From Actinomycetota bacterium (GTDB lineage: Bacteria > Actinomycetota > Acidimicrobiia > Spongiisociales > UBA11373), in NCBI GenBank assembly GCA_003486285.1, contig DNGH01000038.1:1-5626 (forward strand): a stretch of 5,626 bases of DNA, read 5' to 3'. Below, in pieces: positions 1 through 5,626 of this stretch (within the stretch, counting starts at the first letter, position 1; every line of letters starts with the position of its first letter). Below the pieces are notes generated by a model. That model was not told where the DNA came from. It did no database searches and was given only the letters and a program-made list of their open reading frames with translations. A program made the position numbers and the translations under genes.

Positions 1-532
<532 letters not shown>

Positions 533-536
533 AAGA

Positions 537-554
537 CCAGGCCCGAAGGCCGGG
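537..554 (-). other. UUCG-tetraloop hairpin next to the 16S 5' end
   Basis: On the minus strand GGCC-TTCG-GGCC forms a 4-bp stem closing a C(UUCG)G tetraloop, an exceptionally stable RNA cap. Two further C-G pairs continue past one mismatch. It begins about 5 nt before the predicted mature 16S end. A role in leader folding or maturation is an inference from this position. Confidence 0.6.
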
Positions 555-578
555 ATCTCGTGTTTTCGAGTTTGTTAT

Positions 579-607
579 GCGAGCGCTTGGCCAAACCTTG
601 CGCTCGC
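579..607 (-). other. Perfect 8-bp stem-loop in the rRNA leader
   Basis: The arms GCGAGCGC (579-586) and GCGCTCGC (600-607) are perfect reverse complements separated by 13 nt. The stem lies inside the transcribed leader between the promoter and 16S. Its position fits a processing or antitermination structure, but no specific function can be read from the sequence. Confidence 0.55.
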
Positions 608-612
608 TTCTG

Positions 613-635
613 GCATCAGTTGTTGTCACTGATGC
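613..635 (-). other. Second perfect 8-bp stem-loop in the rRNA leader
   Basis: The arms GCATCAGT (613-620) and ACTGATGC (628-635) are perfect reverse complements around a 7-nt loop. This stem lies only 5 nt from the stem at 579-607, so the two would form a tandem hairpin array in the nascent leader. No U-tract follows on the minus strand, which argues against a terminator. Confidence 0.55.
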
Positions 636-742
636 TGGCACCAGCCCTGGGGCCGGCGCCTTACTCGAGTACGGCCTCCCGGGCGCGACAGGACGAACCC
701 GCCGCTCCGGAAGGCAAAACTGGCTTTTGGCACACTGTTCAG

Positions 743-754
743 TTGTCAAGGAGC
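743..754 (-). promoter_or_regulatory. boxA-like rRNA antitermination element
   Basis: The minus strand reads GCTCCTTGACAA, close to the bacterial boxA form (TGCTCTTTGAAAA/TGCTCTTTAACA) bound by NusB-NusE in rRNA leaders. It continues directly into AACTGAACAGTGTG, a tail resembling the one found in many Gram-positive rRNA leaders and spacers. It lies about 50-60 nt downstream of the predicted transcription start and 210 nt before mature 16S, as expected for an antitermination site. NusB binding itself is inferred. Confidence 0.65.
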
Positions 755-811
755 CGAGACGATCCGTCCCCCGGCGGGCGCGCGTGCGCGACACCGTGGA
801 GCGGAACCGGC

Positions 812-840
812 ATAGTAGGAGTTCTCCCCCAGCCAGTCAA
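812..840 (-). promoter_or_regulatory. rRNA operon promoter (sigma-70/SigA type)
   Basis: On the minus strand a -35 hexamer TTGACT (835-840) is followed by exactly 17 nt and a -10 hexamer TACTAT (812-817), each close to TTGACA and TATAAT. Transcription should start near 802-807, giving a leader of about 270 nt before 16S. The bases just after the -10 (GCCGG) are GC-only, the kind of discriminator associated with stringent, growth-rate-controlled stable RNA promoters. No equally good second promoter was found further upstream, although a weak one cannot be excluded. Confidence 0.8.
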
Positions 841-1182
841 GACGGCGCTCGGGGCACTCCGCGCCGACTCCCGGGGAGGCGACCGTCCAGGGTCATCGGC
901 CGGGTCCGGACCGACCTTGAACCGCCGCTGCGGACTTGCCGCGCCGGCGGCCGGCGCCCTCGCCGTCCCGCGTATCACGGTCGGGTTCGCCATACCGTTC
1001 CTCGGTGTGATCGCCTATCACGCCCTGGGCGCTCCCGGCTCCCGCGCTGGCTGCGCCTAGCCGTGCTCGGCGGCGGCCGCAGCGCTGCGGATCATCGTGC
1101 TCGCGGCGTCACTCCTGATCGGCGGGGTGGTCCGACCCGGGGGTTCCGGCCCCCCGCCGCCGCTCGCTAGCCTGCCGCGGCG
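841..1182. other. Divergent spacer between the rrn promoter and tyrS
   Basis: These 342 bases hold no gene I can support: open frames here are uninterrupted GC-rich shadows without start context or recognisable protein. The visible structure is a GC-only hairpin at 941-957, a 10-nt palindrome GGTCCGGACC (903-912), a GTGAT/ATCAC inverted repeat (1007-1021), and a GGGGG/CCCCC hairpin (1139-1154) shortly before tyrS. The tyrS promoter must lie here, but no TTGACA/TATAAT pair on the plus strand is convincing. No T-box motif (such as AGGGTGGAACCGCG) is visible, so tRNA-sensing control of tyrS is not supported. Confidence 0.6.
941..957. repeat. GC-only inverted repeat in the divergent spacer
   Basis: The arms GCGCCGG (941-947) and CCGGCGC (951-957) are perfect reverse complements around a 3-nt loop. 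No T-tract follows on either strand. It could be a leader structure for tyrS or simply a product of high GC content. Confidence 0.35.
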
Positions 1183-2457
1183 ATGGATCATCCCCTCGAC
1201 ACCCTGCGCCGCCGCGGCTTCATTGCGGACGTCACCGATGCCGACGGACTGCACGCGCTGCTGGCCGACGAGCGAGTGACCTTCTACTACGGAGCGGATC
1301 CGACCGCGACCTCGCTCCACATCGGGAACCTGATCGGGATGATGGCCATGGCCTGGCTGCAGCGTGGCGGGCATCGTCCGATCGCTGTCGCCGGTGGCGG
1401 CACCGGACGCATCGGCGACCCCTCCGGGCGCGACGACGAGCGGGAGTTGCTCACCGAGGCCCAGGTCGAGTCGAACATCACCCGCATCCGGGAGCAACTC
1501 TCTCGCGTCCTCGATCTGTCCTCCCCCGAGGTCGGTGTCGTCCTCGACAATCACGACTGGCTGGGCGGCCTCGGGTTCGTCGACTTCCTACGCGACGTCG
1601 GCAAGCACTTCTCGGTGAACCAGATGATCACTCGGGAGTCGGTGCGCCGCAGGCTCGAAGAGCGGGAGCACGGCATCTCCTATACGGAGTTCTCCTACCA
1701 GCTGCTCCAGGCGTACGACTTCGCCCACCTCTACGCCGCGGAGGGCTGCAAGCTCCAGATCGGCGGCTCCGATCAGTGGGGCAACATCACGGCGGGGGTG
1801 GATCTGACCCGGCGTCTCCATGGAGGTCGCGTGTTCGGACTCGTGTGGCCTCTCCTCGAGCGCTCGGATGGGAAGAAGTTCTCCAAGTCGACCGGCGAGG
1901 CGGTGTGGCTCGCCGCCGACGAGACCAGCCCCTACGCCTACTACCAGTGGTTCCGCAACGTTCCCGATGCGGACGCGGCCAAGTTCCTCCGCCTCTTCAC
2001 GTTCCTCCCCCTCGACGACATCGCAGCCCTCGAGGCCGAACTCGCCGTCGATCCCGCCGGACGCGCCGCCCAGCAGGTCCTGGCCGAGGAGGCGACGCGC
2101 CTCGTCCACGGCGATGGCGGCCTCGCCGGGGCCAAGCGCGCCAGCGAGATCCTGTTCGGCGAGGCCCCGTTCTCCGGGCTCGACCACCGCACCCTCAGCG
2201 ACGCCTTCTCCGAGGCGCCCACGGTGGAGGTGCCCCGCTCCCGCCTCCCCCTGGGGCTCCTCGACCTCATGGTCACCGCCGGTGCCGCCACCAGCAATAG
2301 CGAGGCGCGACGCCTCGTCGAGCAGGGTGGAGTCGCGATCAACAACGCCACGGTGACCGAGGCAACCCGCACCGTGGGTTCGGCAGATCTGATCGACGGC
2401 ACCACGGTGGTGATCCGGATCGGCAAGAAGCGCTACCACCTCGCTCGCTTCGGCTGA
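1183..2457 (+). CDS. tyrS: Tyrosyl-tRNA synthetase
   Basis: This cytoplasmic class I aminoacyl-tRNA synthetase activates tyrosine with ATP and charges tRNA-Tyr. The 424-residue length is normal for the bacterial enzyme. The Rossmann catalytic domain carries the HIGH-type motif as HIGN (46-49), the ATP-loop segment GGTGRIGDPSG (72-82) and the KMSKS-type loop as KFSKS (232-236). Tyrosine-recognition residues are visible as Y172, Q176 and D179 in YQLLQAYDF, and as QIGGSDQWGNI (192-202). An S4-like RNA-binding domain occupies about 357-420. The start fits the family N terminus (short basic helix, then RGFI), but no Shine-Dalgarno sequence precedes the ATG. A TAGCCT at 1168-1173 could be a -10 for a nearly leaderless mRNA, which is only a guess. 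The gene diverges from the rRNA operon and converges with the penicillin-binding protein gene. The variant YYGADPTA, where E. coli has YCGFDPTA, looks like normal family variation. Confidence 0.98.
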   Translation: MDHPLDTLRRRGFIADVTDADGLHALLADERVTFYYGADPTATSLHIGNLIGMMAMAWLQRGGHRPIAVAGGGTGRIGDPSGRDDERELLTEAQVESNITRIREQLSRVLDLSSPEVGVVLDNHDWLGGLGFVDFLRDVGKHFSVNQMITRESVRRRLEEREHGISYTEFSYQLLQAYDFAHLYAAEGCKLQIGGSDQWGNITAGVDLTRRLHGGRVFGLVWPLLERSDGKKFSKSTGEAVWLAADETSPYAYYQWFRNVPDADAAKFLRLFTFLPLDDIAALEAELAVDPAGRAAQQVLAEEATRLVHGDGGLAGAKRASEILFGEAPFSGLDHRTLSDAFSEAPTVEVPRSRLPLGLLDLMVTAGAATSNSEARRLVEQGGVAINNATVTEATRTVGSADLIDGTTVVIRIGKKRYHLARFG

Positions 2458-2471
2458 GTGCCGGCGGGCGA

Positions 2472-2493
2472 GCCCAGGTCCTAAGGACTGAGC
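2472..2493. terminator. Candidate bidirectional terminator hairpin between convergent genes
   Basis: GTCC (2478-2481) pairs with GGAC (2485-2488) around TAA. The stem can continue outward through GCCCAG/CTGAGC with one bulge and one mismatch. It lies in the 23-bp gap between tyrS and the convergent penicillin-binding protein gene and overlaps the latter's TAG stop. There is no U-tract, as is common for high-GC terminators. The stem is imperfect, so confidence is low. Confidence 0.35.
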
Positions 2494-4862
2494 CAGATCG
2501 TGACGAGGCCGGTGACCGGCTCGCCGGCGGCCGGTACCTGGGCCCACACTCGCAGAGCCGCCGGATCGAGGATCGAACTGGTCCCGGTTGCCACTACCAC
2601 GTCGACGAGCAGCCCGGCGGCCTCGAGGCGGGCGAGGGCATCGCCATTGAGCCTGCCCATGACGTCGGGGGTCACGGTTCCCGGCTCCGGTCCCGAGGCG
2701 ATGATCTCGACCACTCCGCCGGGGCCGAGGGCGGCCCCGCCGCTCGGGAACTGGCCGATCACGGAACCGGGCAGGTGGCTCGTCTCCAGTGCCCAGCCGA
2801 GATGGACGACGTATCCCGCGGACTCGAGCACCGCCACGGCTTCGATCGCAGCCAGTGACCCGACGTCGGGCACCACCCCGGCGACGACGGTCTGCACCCC
2901 GTCGGGGTTGTGTATGGGACACACGATGCTCGGTACCAGGCTCGGATGGAGGCGGAGCACCGCCACCGTTGCCCGGGGGCACAGCGGTCCGGCAAGGAAA
3001 CCGGTGGAGGTGTCCACGCTCACCGTCACCAGGTCCGTGTCCGCCTCTCCTTCTGTGGTCGAATAGGCGATGCCCGAGAGTGCGGAGATGGCGAACCGTG
3101 ACCAGATCTGCGCCGGCCAGGTTCCCCCGGTGATCGTGTAGGGCGTGTCGGGAGCCTCCAGGGGGCGGTTGCCTTCGGGGAACCCCACCCAGACCGCCGC
3201 GGCCAGTTCCGGGGTGTACCCCACGAACCAGGCATCGTGGTTGCCCTCGGTGGTGCCGCTCTTGCCCGCCACCGGCCGTCCGATCTTGGCCTGCTGACCG
3301 GTGCCGCGCCGCACCACCTCGGTGAGAGCTGCGGTGACGTCCTCCGCCACCGCAGCGTCGAACACCCTCGTGAAGGTCGGAACGTGCTCGAAGAGGATCG
3401 TGCCGTCGGGCGCCTCCACTCTCGTCACCAGGACCGGCTGCACCCTGATCCCGCCCGCGGCGAAGGTGCCGTAGGCCGATGCCATTTCGAGCACCGTCAC
3501 CTCTTCCGTCCCCAGGACGATGGACGGGTTGGCGGTCAGGTCGCTCCTGATCCCGGCGGCGCGGGCCGCAGCCACGATCCGGTCGGCTCCGATCCACTCC
3601 GCCAGGTACGCGTAGGGGACGTTGACCGAGAACACGGTGGCCTCGAGGAGGGTCAGGCTCGGGTAGAAGGCGTCTTCATGATTGGAGAGCGTCCAGGGCC
3701 CGAGGTCGGTCTGCAGGGTCGCAGTCCTGCCCCCGGGCCACGCGCTGTCGAGGGTGGCACCGGCCTGGAGGGCCGCCGCCAGCGCGAAGGGCTTGAAGGC
3801 CGATCCGGGCTGGCGGCGGCCCTGAGTGGCGAGATTGAACTGGGCGGACTCGTCGGTTGTGGAGTAGAAGTCGCGCCCCCCCACGATGGCGAGGACGTAT
3901 CCGTTGCGGGGATCCACCGCGGCCAGCGCGGCTGACGGGCCGCTGGCGTCGATGAACGATCCGATCGCGTCCTCGGCGGCACGTTGCACCGCCGGATCGA
4001 GCGTGGTGTGGACCCGTAGCCCACCGGTGCTGATCAGTTGCCAGCGCTCCTCCGGAGTGTCGCCGAGAGCCGGATTGGCGAGCAGTTCCCGCCGCACCTC
4101 GTCGGTGAAGTAGGGAAAGCGCATCCGGTCCGCGGCGCCACGCTCGGCCAGGACCACAGGCTCGGCCGCAGCGCGTACCGCGGCAGCGACATCGATCCAT
4201 CCGAGCTCGAGCATCGTGTCGATCACGACTTCCCGGCGCATCCGCGCCGCGTCGAGGTGGTCGTAGGGGTTGTAGTCGGTCGGGGCCGCGAGGATGCCGG
4301 CCAGCAGCGCAGACTCACCGAGGGTCAGGGCGCCCACCGGCTTTCCGAAGTAGCGGCGCGCCGCCGCCACCACGCCGAAGGCCCCCTCACCGAAGAAGGC
4401 GGTGTTGGCGTAACGCTCGAAGATCTCGACCTTGCTCAGGGCCGCTTCGAGCTGCAGGGCGAGTCCGGCCTCTTCCGCCTTGCGCTCCAGAGTGACCGCG
4501 TCGTCCAGCAGGACGTTCTTGACGTACTGCTGGGTGATCGTGGACCCACCCTGGACGATCGCTCCCGCCTCCATGTTCTCGGCGGCGGCCCGCACGACAC
4601 CCTGGATGTCGACACCGGGATGGATCCAGAATCGCCGGTCTTCGATGGCGACGATCGCATCGATGAGATGCTTGGGCAGCTCGTCGTAGGTGACGAGGAC
4701 GCGGTCCTGCTCCGCGTGCCACTCGGTGAGCACCGAGCCGTCGGCCGCGTAGACCGCCGTCGTGAGGTCGCCCGCTCCAATCCCCGGATCCTCGATGGGC
4801 TCTACAGAGCAGGCGGTGGCGATCAGCACAATCGCCATGACGCCCGCCGTGTGGCGAGGCAT
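2481..4862 (-). CDS. Class A penicillin-binding protein (GT51 glycosyltransferase plus transpeptidase, PASTA-like C terminus), putative lipoprotein
   Basis: This 793-residue bifunctional enzyme polymerises lipid II into glycan strands and crosslinks the peptides outside the membrane. The GT51 domain shows EDRRFWIHPGVD (74-85, catalytic E74), GGSTITQQ (105-112), RKAEE (127-131) and KVEIFERYAN (144-153). The transpeptidase domain has S354-A-F-K (SxxK), SVN at 412-414 and KSGTT at 534-538, so all three active-site motifs are intact. Two cysteines (C628, C648) follow, then two PASTA-like repeats (about 664-724 and 728-792). The chosen ATG begins MPRH and is preceded by GGAG; an upstream in-frame GTG would translate a DNA repeat and is rejected. 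The N terminus has a short hydrophobic run ending in IATAC, a lipobox-like site at C18, instead of the usual long transmembrane anchor. It lies 103 bp downstream of mpg on the same strand. Family assignment is firm; lipid attachment is inferred. Confidence 0.96.
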   Translation of the reverse strand: MPRHTAGVMAIVLIATACSVEPIEDPGIGAGDLTTAVYAADGSVLTEWHAEQDRVLVTYDELPKHLIDAIVAIEDRRFWIHPGVDIQGVVRAAAENMEAGAIVQGGSTITQQYVKNVLLDDAVTLERKAEEAGLALQLEAALSKVEIFERYANTAFFGEGAFGVVAAARRYFGKPVGALTLGESALLAGILAAPTDYNPYDHLDAARMRREVVIDTMLELGWIDVAAAVRAAAEPVVLAERGAADRMRFPYFTDEVRRELLANPALGDTPEERWQLISTGGLRVHTTLDPAVQRAAEDAIGSFIDASGPSAALAAVDPRNGYVLAIVGGRDFYSTTDESAQFNLATQGRRQPGSAFKPFALAAALQAGATLDSAWPGGRTATLQTDLGPWTLSNHEDAFYPSLTLLEATVFSVNVPYAYLAEWIGADRIVAAARAAGIRSDLTANPSIVLGTEEVTVLEMASAYGTFAAGGIRVQPVLVTRVEAPDGTILFEHVPTFTRVFDAAVAEDVTAALTEVVRRGTGQQAKIGRPVAGKSGTTEGNHDAWFVGYTPELAAAVWVGFPEGNRPLEAPDTPYTITGGTWPAQIWSRFAISALSGIAYSTTEGEADTDLVTVSVDTSTGFLAGPLCPRATVAVLRLHPSLVPSIVCPIHNPDGVQTVVAGVVPDVGSLAAIEAVAVLESAGYVVHLGWALETSHLPGSVIGQFPSGGAALGPGGVVEIIASGPEPGTVTPDVMGRLNGDALARLEAAGLLVDVVVATGTSSILDPAALRVWAQVPAAGEPVTGLVTIWLSP

Positions 4863-4873
4863 GGGTTCTATAT

Positions 4874-4877
4874 CTCC
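4874..4877 (-). promoter_or_regulatory. Ribosome binding site supporting the penicillin-binding protein start
   Basis: The minus strand reads GGAG 11 nt before the ATG at 4862. The spacing is slightly long, but this is the only purine-rich site nearby. It supports the ATG over the upstream in-frame GTG at 4952, which lies inside the 7-bp repeat array. Confidence 0.5.
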
Positions 4878-4898
4878 GCGCGCTACGTTACCTGCCGA

Positions 4899-4913
4899 CC
4901 GCGCTCCGCGCGG
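4899..4913. repeat. Perfect GC hairpin upstream of the penicillin-binding protein gene
   Basis: CCGCGC and GCGCGG form a perfect 6-bp stem with a 3-nt loop. It lies between mpg and the penicillin-binding protein gene. Without a T-tract it is not a clear terminator; it may partly separate the two transcripts or may be incidental. Confidence 0.35.
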
Positions 4914-4916
4914 GGA

Positions 4917-4925
4917 TTGTCCACA
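4917..4925 (+). promoter_or_regulatory. Single DnaA box (TTGTCCACA)
   Basis: TTGTCCACA is an exact match to the high-GC actinobacterial DnaA box described in Streptomyces and mycobacteria. It is isolated: no cluster of boxes, AT-rich region or dnaA/dnaN gene is present, so this is not an origin. It sits about 55 bp upstream of the penicillin-binding protein start, beside the 7-bp repeat. A regulatory or DnaA-titrating role is possible, as is chance occurrence. Confidence 0.45.
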
Positions 4926-4926
4926 G

Positions 4927-4961
4927 GGCACCCGGCACCCGGCACCCGGCACCTGGCACCC
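4927..4961. repeat. Tandem 7-bp repeat, five copies of GGCACCC
   Basis: Five contiguous heptamers run through this stretch; four are exact and the fourth reads GGCACCT. On the transcribed minus strand the unit is GGGTGCC. The array begins immediately after the DnaA box and ends 4 bp from the mpg stop codon. Its last unit can also pair with GGCGCC at 4969-4974 across the mpg stop, allowing one G-U pair. It is non-coding under the chosen start of the downstream gene. Slippage expansion is the simplest origin. Confidence 0.85.
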
Positions 4962-4965
4962 GGGC

Positions 4966-5502
4966 TCAGGCGCCCCGCCACACGAAGCGCCAGGGGCGCT
5001 CCTGGGCCCTGGTGATGCCGATCCGGGCAGAGGTGGTGACGGTGCCGGGGGCGGCCCGGCCCTCCAGGCGCACCCTGCCTCCCGCCAGGTCCACCCCGTC
5101 CTCGGCCCCGGTTATCCCCAGGGCCTCACACAGCTTCCCCGGCCCGTCGGCAAGGTGATCCGCCCTCCCCCGCCGCGCCACCATCGCCGCCGACCCCGCC
5201 ACCGGGATCCCGCCCCGGAGCAGGACGGCGGCAGGGCTCCCCACCGGCCCGCAGACGACGTTGGCGCACCAGTGGATTCCGTACGAGCGGTAGACGTAGA
5301 GCCGGCCCGGCGGTCCGAACATGGTGCGGTTACGCGCGGTCTCCCCCGAGAAGGCGTGGCTGGCCGGATCGTCGGCGCCGCCGTACGCCTCGACCTCGGT
5401 GAGCCGCACCGCCACCGTGACCCCGCCGATCGTCGACACCAGGCGGCGGCCGAGCAGGGCCTGGGCGGCGGTGACCGGATCGCCGCGCAGGGCGGGGATC
5501 AC
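4966..5502 (-). CDS. mpg: 3-methyladenine DNA glycosylase (AAG/MPG family)
   Basis: This monofunctional base-excision-repair glycosylase removes alkylated purines such as 3-methyladenine by hydrolysing the N-glycosidic bond. The 178 residues are compact but complete for a bacterial member. Diagnostic segments occur in order: LLGRRLV (17-22), TEVEAYGG (35-42), DPASHA (45-50), RNRTMFGPPG (58-66), YVYRSYG (69-75), N81, VLLR (93-96), GPGKLCEALGI (120-130) and RIGI (160-163). By alignment to human AAG, E38 corresponds to catalytic E125, H49 to H136, Y74 to intercalating Y162, N81 to N169 and R96 to R182, so all key positions are kept. The GTG start overlaps the argF stop in GTGA, and no Shine-Dalgarno sequence is visible, suggesting translation by coupling to argF. 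The C terminus ends at WRFVWRGA, as expected for the family. Confidence 0.96.
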   Translation of the reverse strand: MIPALRGDPVTAAQALLGRRLVSTIGGVTVAVRLTEVEAYGGADDPASHAFSGETARNRTMFGPPGRLYVYRSYGIHWCANVVCGPVGSPAAVLLRGGIPVAGSAAMVARRGRADHLADGPGKLCEALGITGAEDGVDLAGGRVRLEGRAAPGTVTTSARIGITRAQERPWRFVWRGA

Positions 5503-5626
5503 GTCAGGTGGAGCAGAAGCGCCTTGAAGGCGTGCATCCGATTCTCCGCCTGGTCGAACACCCGGCTGCGGGGGTGATCGACGACGCCATCGGTGACCTC
5601 CTCACCGCGGTGCGCCGGCAGGCAGT
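5499..5626 (-). CDS. argF: Ornithine carbamoyltransferase, C-terminal end (partial)
   Basis: Only the last 41 codons and the stop are present; the rest lies beyond the right edge. The visible sequence starts CLPAHRGEEV, the ornithine-binding HCLP motif of the family (the His codon is cut off) with its conserved continuation, and ends with the helix ENRMHAFKALLLHLT. The enzyme makes citrulline from ornithine and carbamoyl phosphate in cytoplasmic arginine biosynthesis. HCLPAHRGEEV separates it from aspartate carbamoyltransferase. A catabolic arcB paralogue cannot be strictly excluded from this fragment. It is followed directly by mpg, with a 4-bp overlap, rather than by argR or argG as in many actinobacterial arginine clusters. 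Confidence 0.93.
   Translation of the reverse strand, partial: CLPAHRGEEVTDGVVDHPRSRVFDQAENRMHAFKALLLHLT

Larger units (their letters stand above)
533..805 (-). other. Pre-16S rRNA leader (5' external transcribed spacer)
   Basis: This is the roughly 270-nt transcribed stretch between the predicted rrn start site (about 802-807) and the mature 16S 5' end. It contains, in transcription order, a boxA-like element (743-754) followed by AACTGAACAG, a small CAAAA/TTTTG hairpin (715-729), a 10-nt palindrome TACTCGAGTA (662-671), and perfect stem-loops at 613-635 and 579-607. A UUCG-capped hairpin at 537-554 sits just upstream of the mature end. Such leaders are known to recruit the Nus antitermination complex and to pair with the 16S trailer for RNase III processing. 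The trailer is outside the window, so the processing stem cannot be verified. Reading frames crossing this segment run into the 16S gene or over the promoter and are not credible genes. Confidence 0.8.

Noticed and set aside
841..1182. A T-box riboswitch controlling tyrS.
   Set aside because: No T-box consensus or specifier-loop arrangement is visible on the plus strand, and no terminator with a T-tract precedes the gene.
1097..1279. A short plus-strand frame starting with a hydrophobic stretch (LAASLLIGGVV) just before tyrS, considered as a leader peptide.
   Set aside because: It runs about 97 bases into tyrS in another frame, has no ribosome binding site and no run of tyrosine codons, so an attenuator peptide is not supported.
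1588..3597. A 669-codon open frame on the minus strand running across the end of tyrS and into the penicillin-binding protein gene.
   Set aside because: It is antisense to tyrS and out of frame within the penicillin-binding protein gene, both of which carry intact catalytic motifs. Its composition is Arg/Gly-rich, typical of a GC-rich shadow frame.
4862..4952. A start of the penicillin-binding protein at the in-frame GTG at 4952, adding 30 residues.
   Set aside because: That extension would translate the heptamer repeat, lacks a Shine-Dalgarno sequence and would bury the signal peptide behind a Gly/Arg-rich stretch.
4917..4961. A replication origin, suggested by the DnaA box beside tandem repeats.
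   Set aside because: There is only one box, no AT-rich unwinding region and no dnaA, dnaN or related gene nearby.
4927..4961. A CRISPR array or iteron cluster.
   Set aside because: The units are 7 bp, contiguous and without spacers, and no cas or replication initiator gene is present.
4038..5015. A 325-codon plus-strand open frame opposite the penicillin-binding protein and mpg.
   Set aside because: It is antisense to the conserved glycosyltransferase domain and shows no family motifs.

Overview
This is a GC-rich bacterial chromosomal window of housekeeping genes. The 5' third of a 16S rRNA gene, the Streptomyces/mycobacterial-type DnaA box, the high GC content and the rRNA leader style (a boxA-like element running into an 'AACTGAACAG' tail) suggest an actinobacterium, possibly a deep-branching lineage such as Acidimicrobiia. 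That placement is an inference from general impression, not a phylogeny.

Layout from left to right. Bases 1-532 are the 5' portion of 16S rRNA on the minus strand; the rest of the rRNA operon lies beyond the left edge. Bases 533-805 are the pre-16S leader, also minus strand, with a UUCG-capped hairpin next to the mature 5' end, two perfect stem-loops and a boxA-like antitermination element. A near-consensus minus-strand sigma-70-type promoter (TTGACT, 17 nt, TACTAT) at 812-840 drives it. Bases 841-1182 are a GC-rich divergent spacer with no convincing gene, leading to tyrS (tyrosyl-tRNA synthetase, plus strand, 1183-2457). tyrS converges, with a gap of only 23 bp, on a minus-strand block. In transcription order that block is argF (only the last 41 codons are in the window), mpg (3-methyladenine/AAG-type DNA glycosylase, overlapping argF by 4 bp), a 103-bp gap, and a large class A penicillin-binding protein with GT51 glycosyltransferase, transpeptidase and two C-terminal PASTA-like domains. 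The gap holds five copies of a 7-bp repeat, a perfect actinobacterial DnaA box and a GC hairpin.

How the parts relate. The rRNA promoter and tyrS share one divergent spacer, so two components of the translation machinery sit back to back. argF and mpg look translationally coupled. The penicillin-binding protein may be co-transcribed with them or have its own promoter in the gap. Its N terminus reads as a lipoprotein signal rather than the usual transmembrane anchor, which is the least ordinary protein-level observation here.

No CRISPR array, transposon, phage gene, toxin-antitoxin or defence system is visible. I did not find an undescribed system. The points worth a second look are modest: the lipobox on the penicillin-binding protein, the repeat plus DnaA box in its upstream region, and the structured divergent rrn/tyrS spacer.
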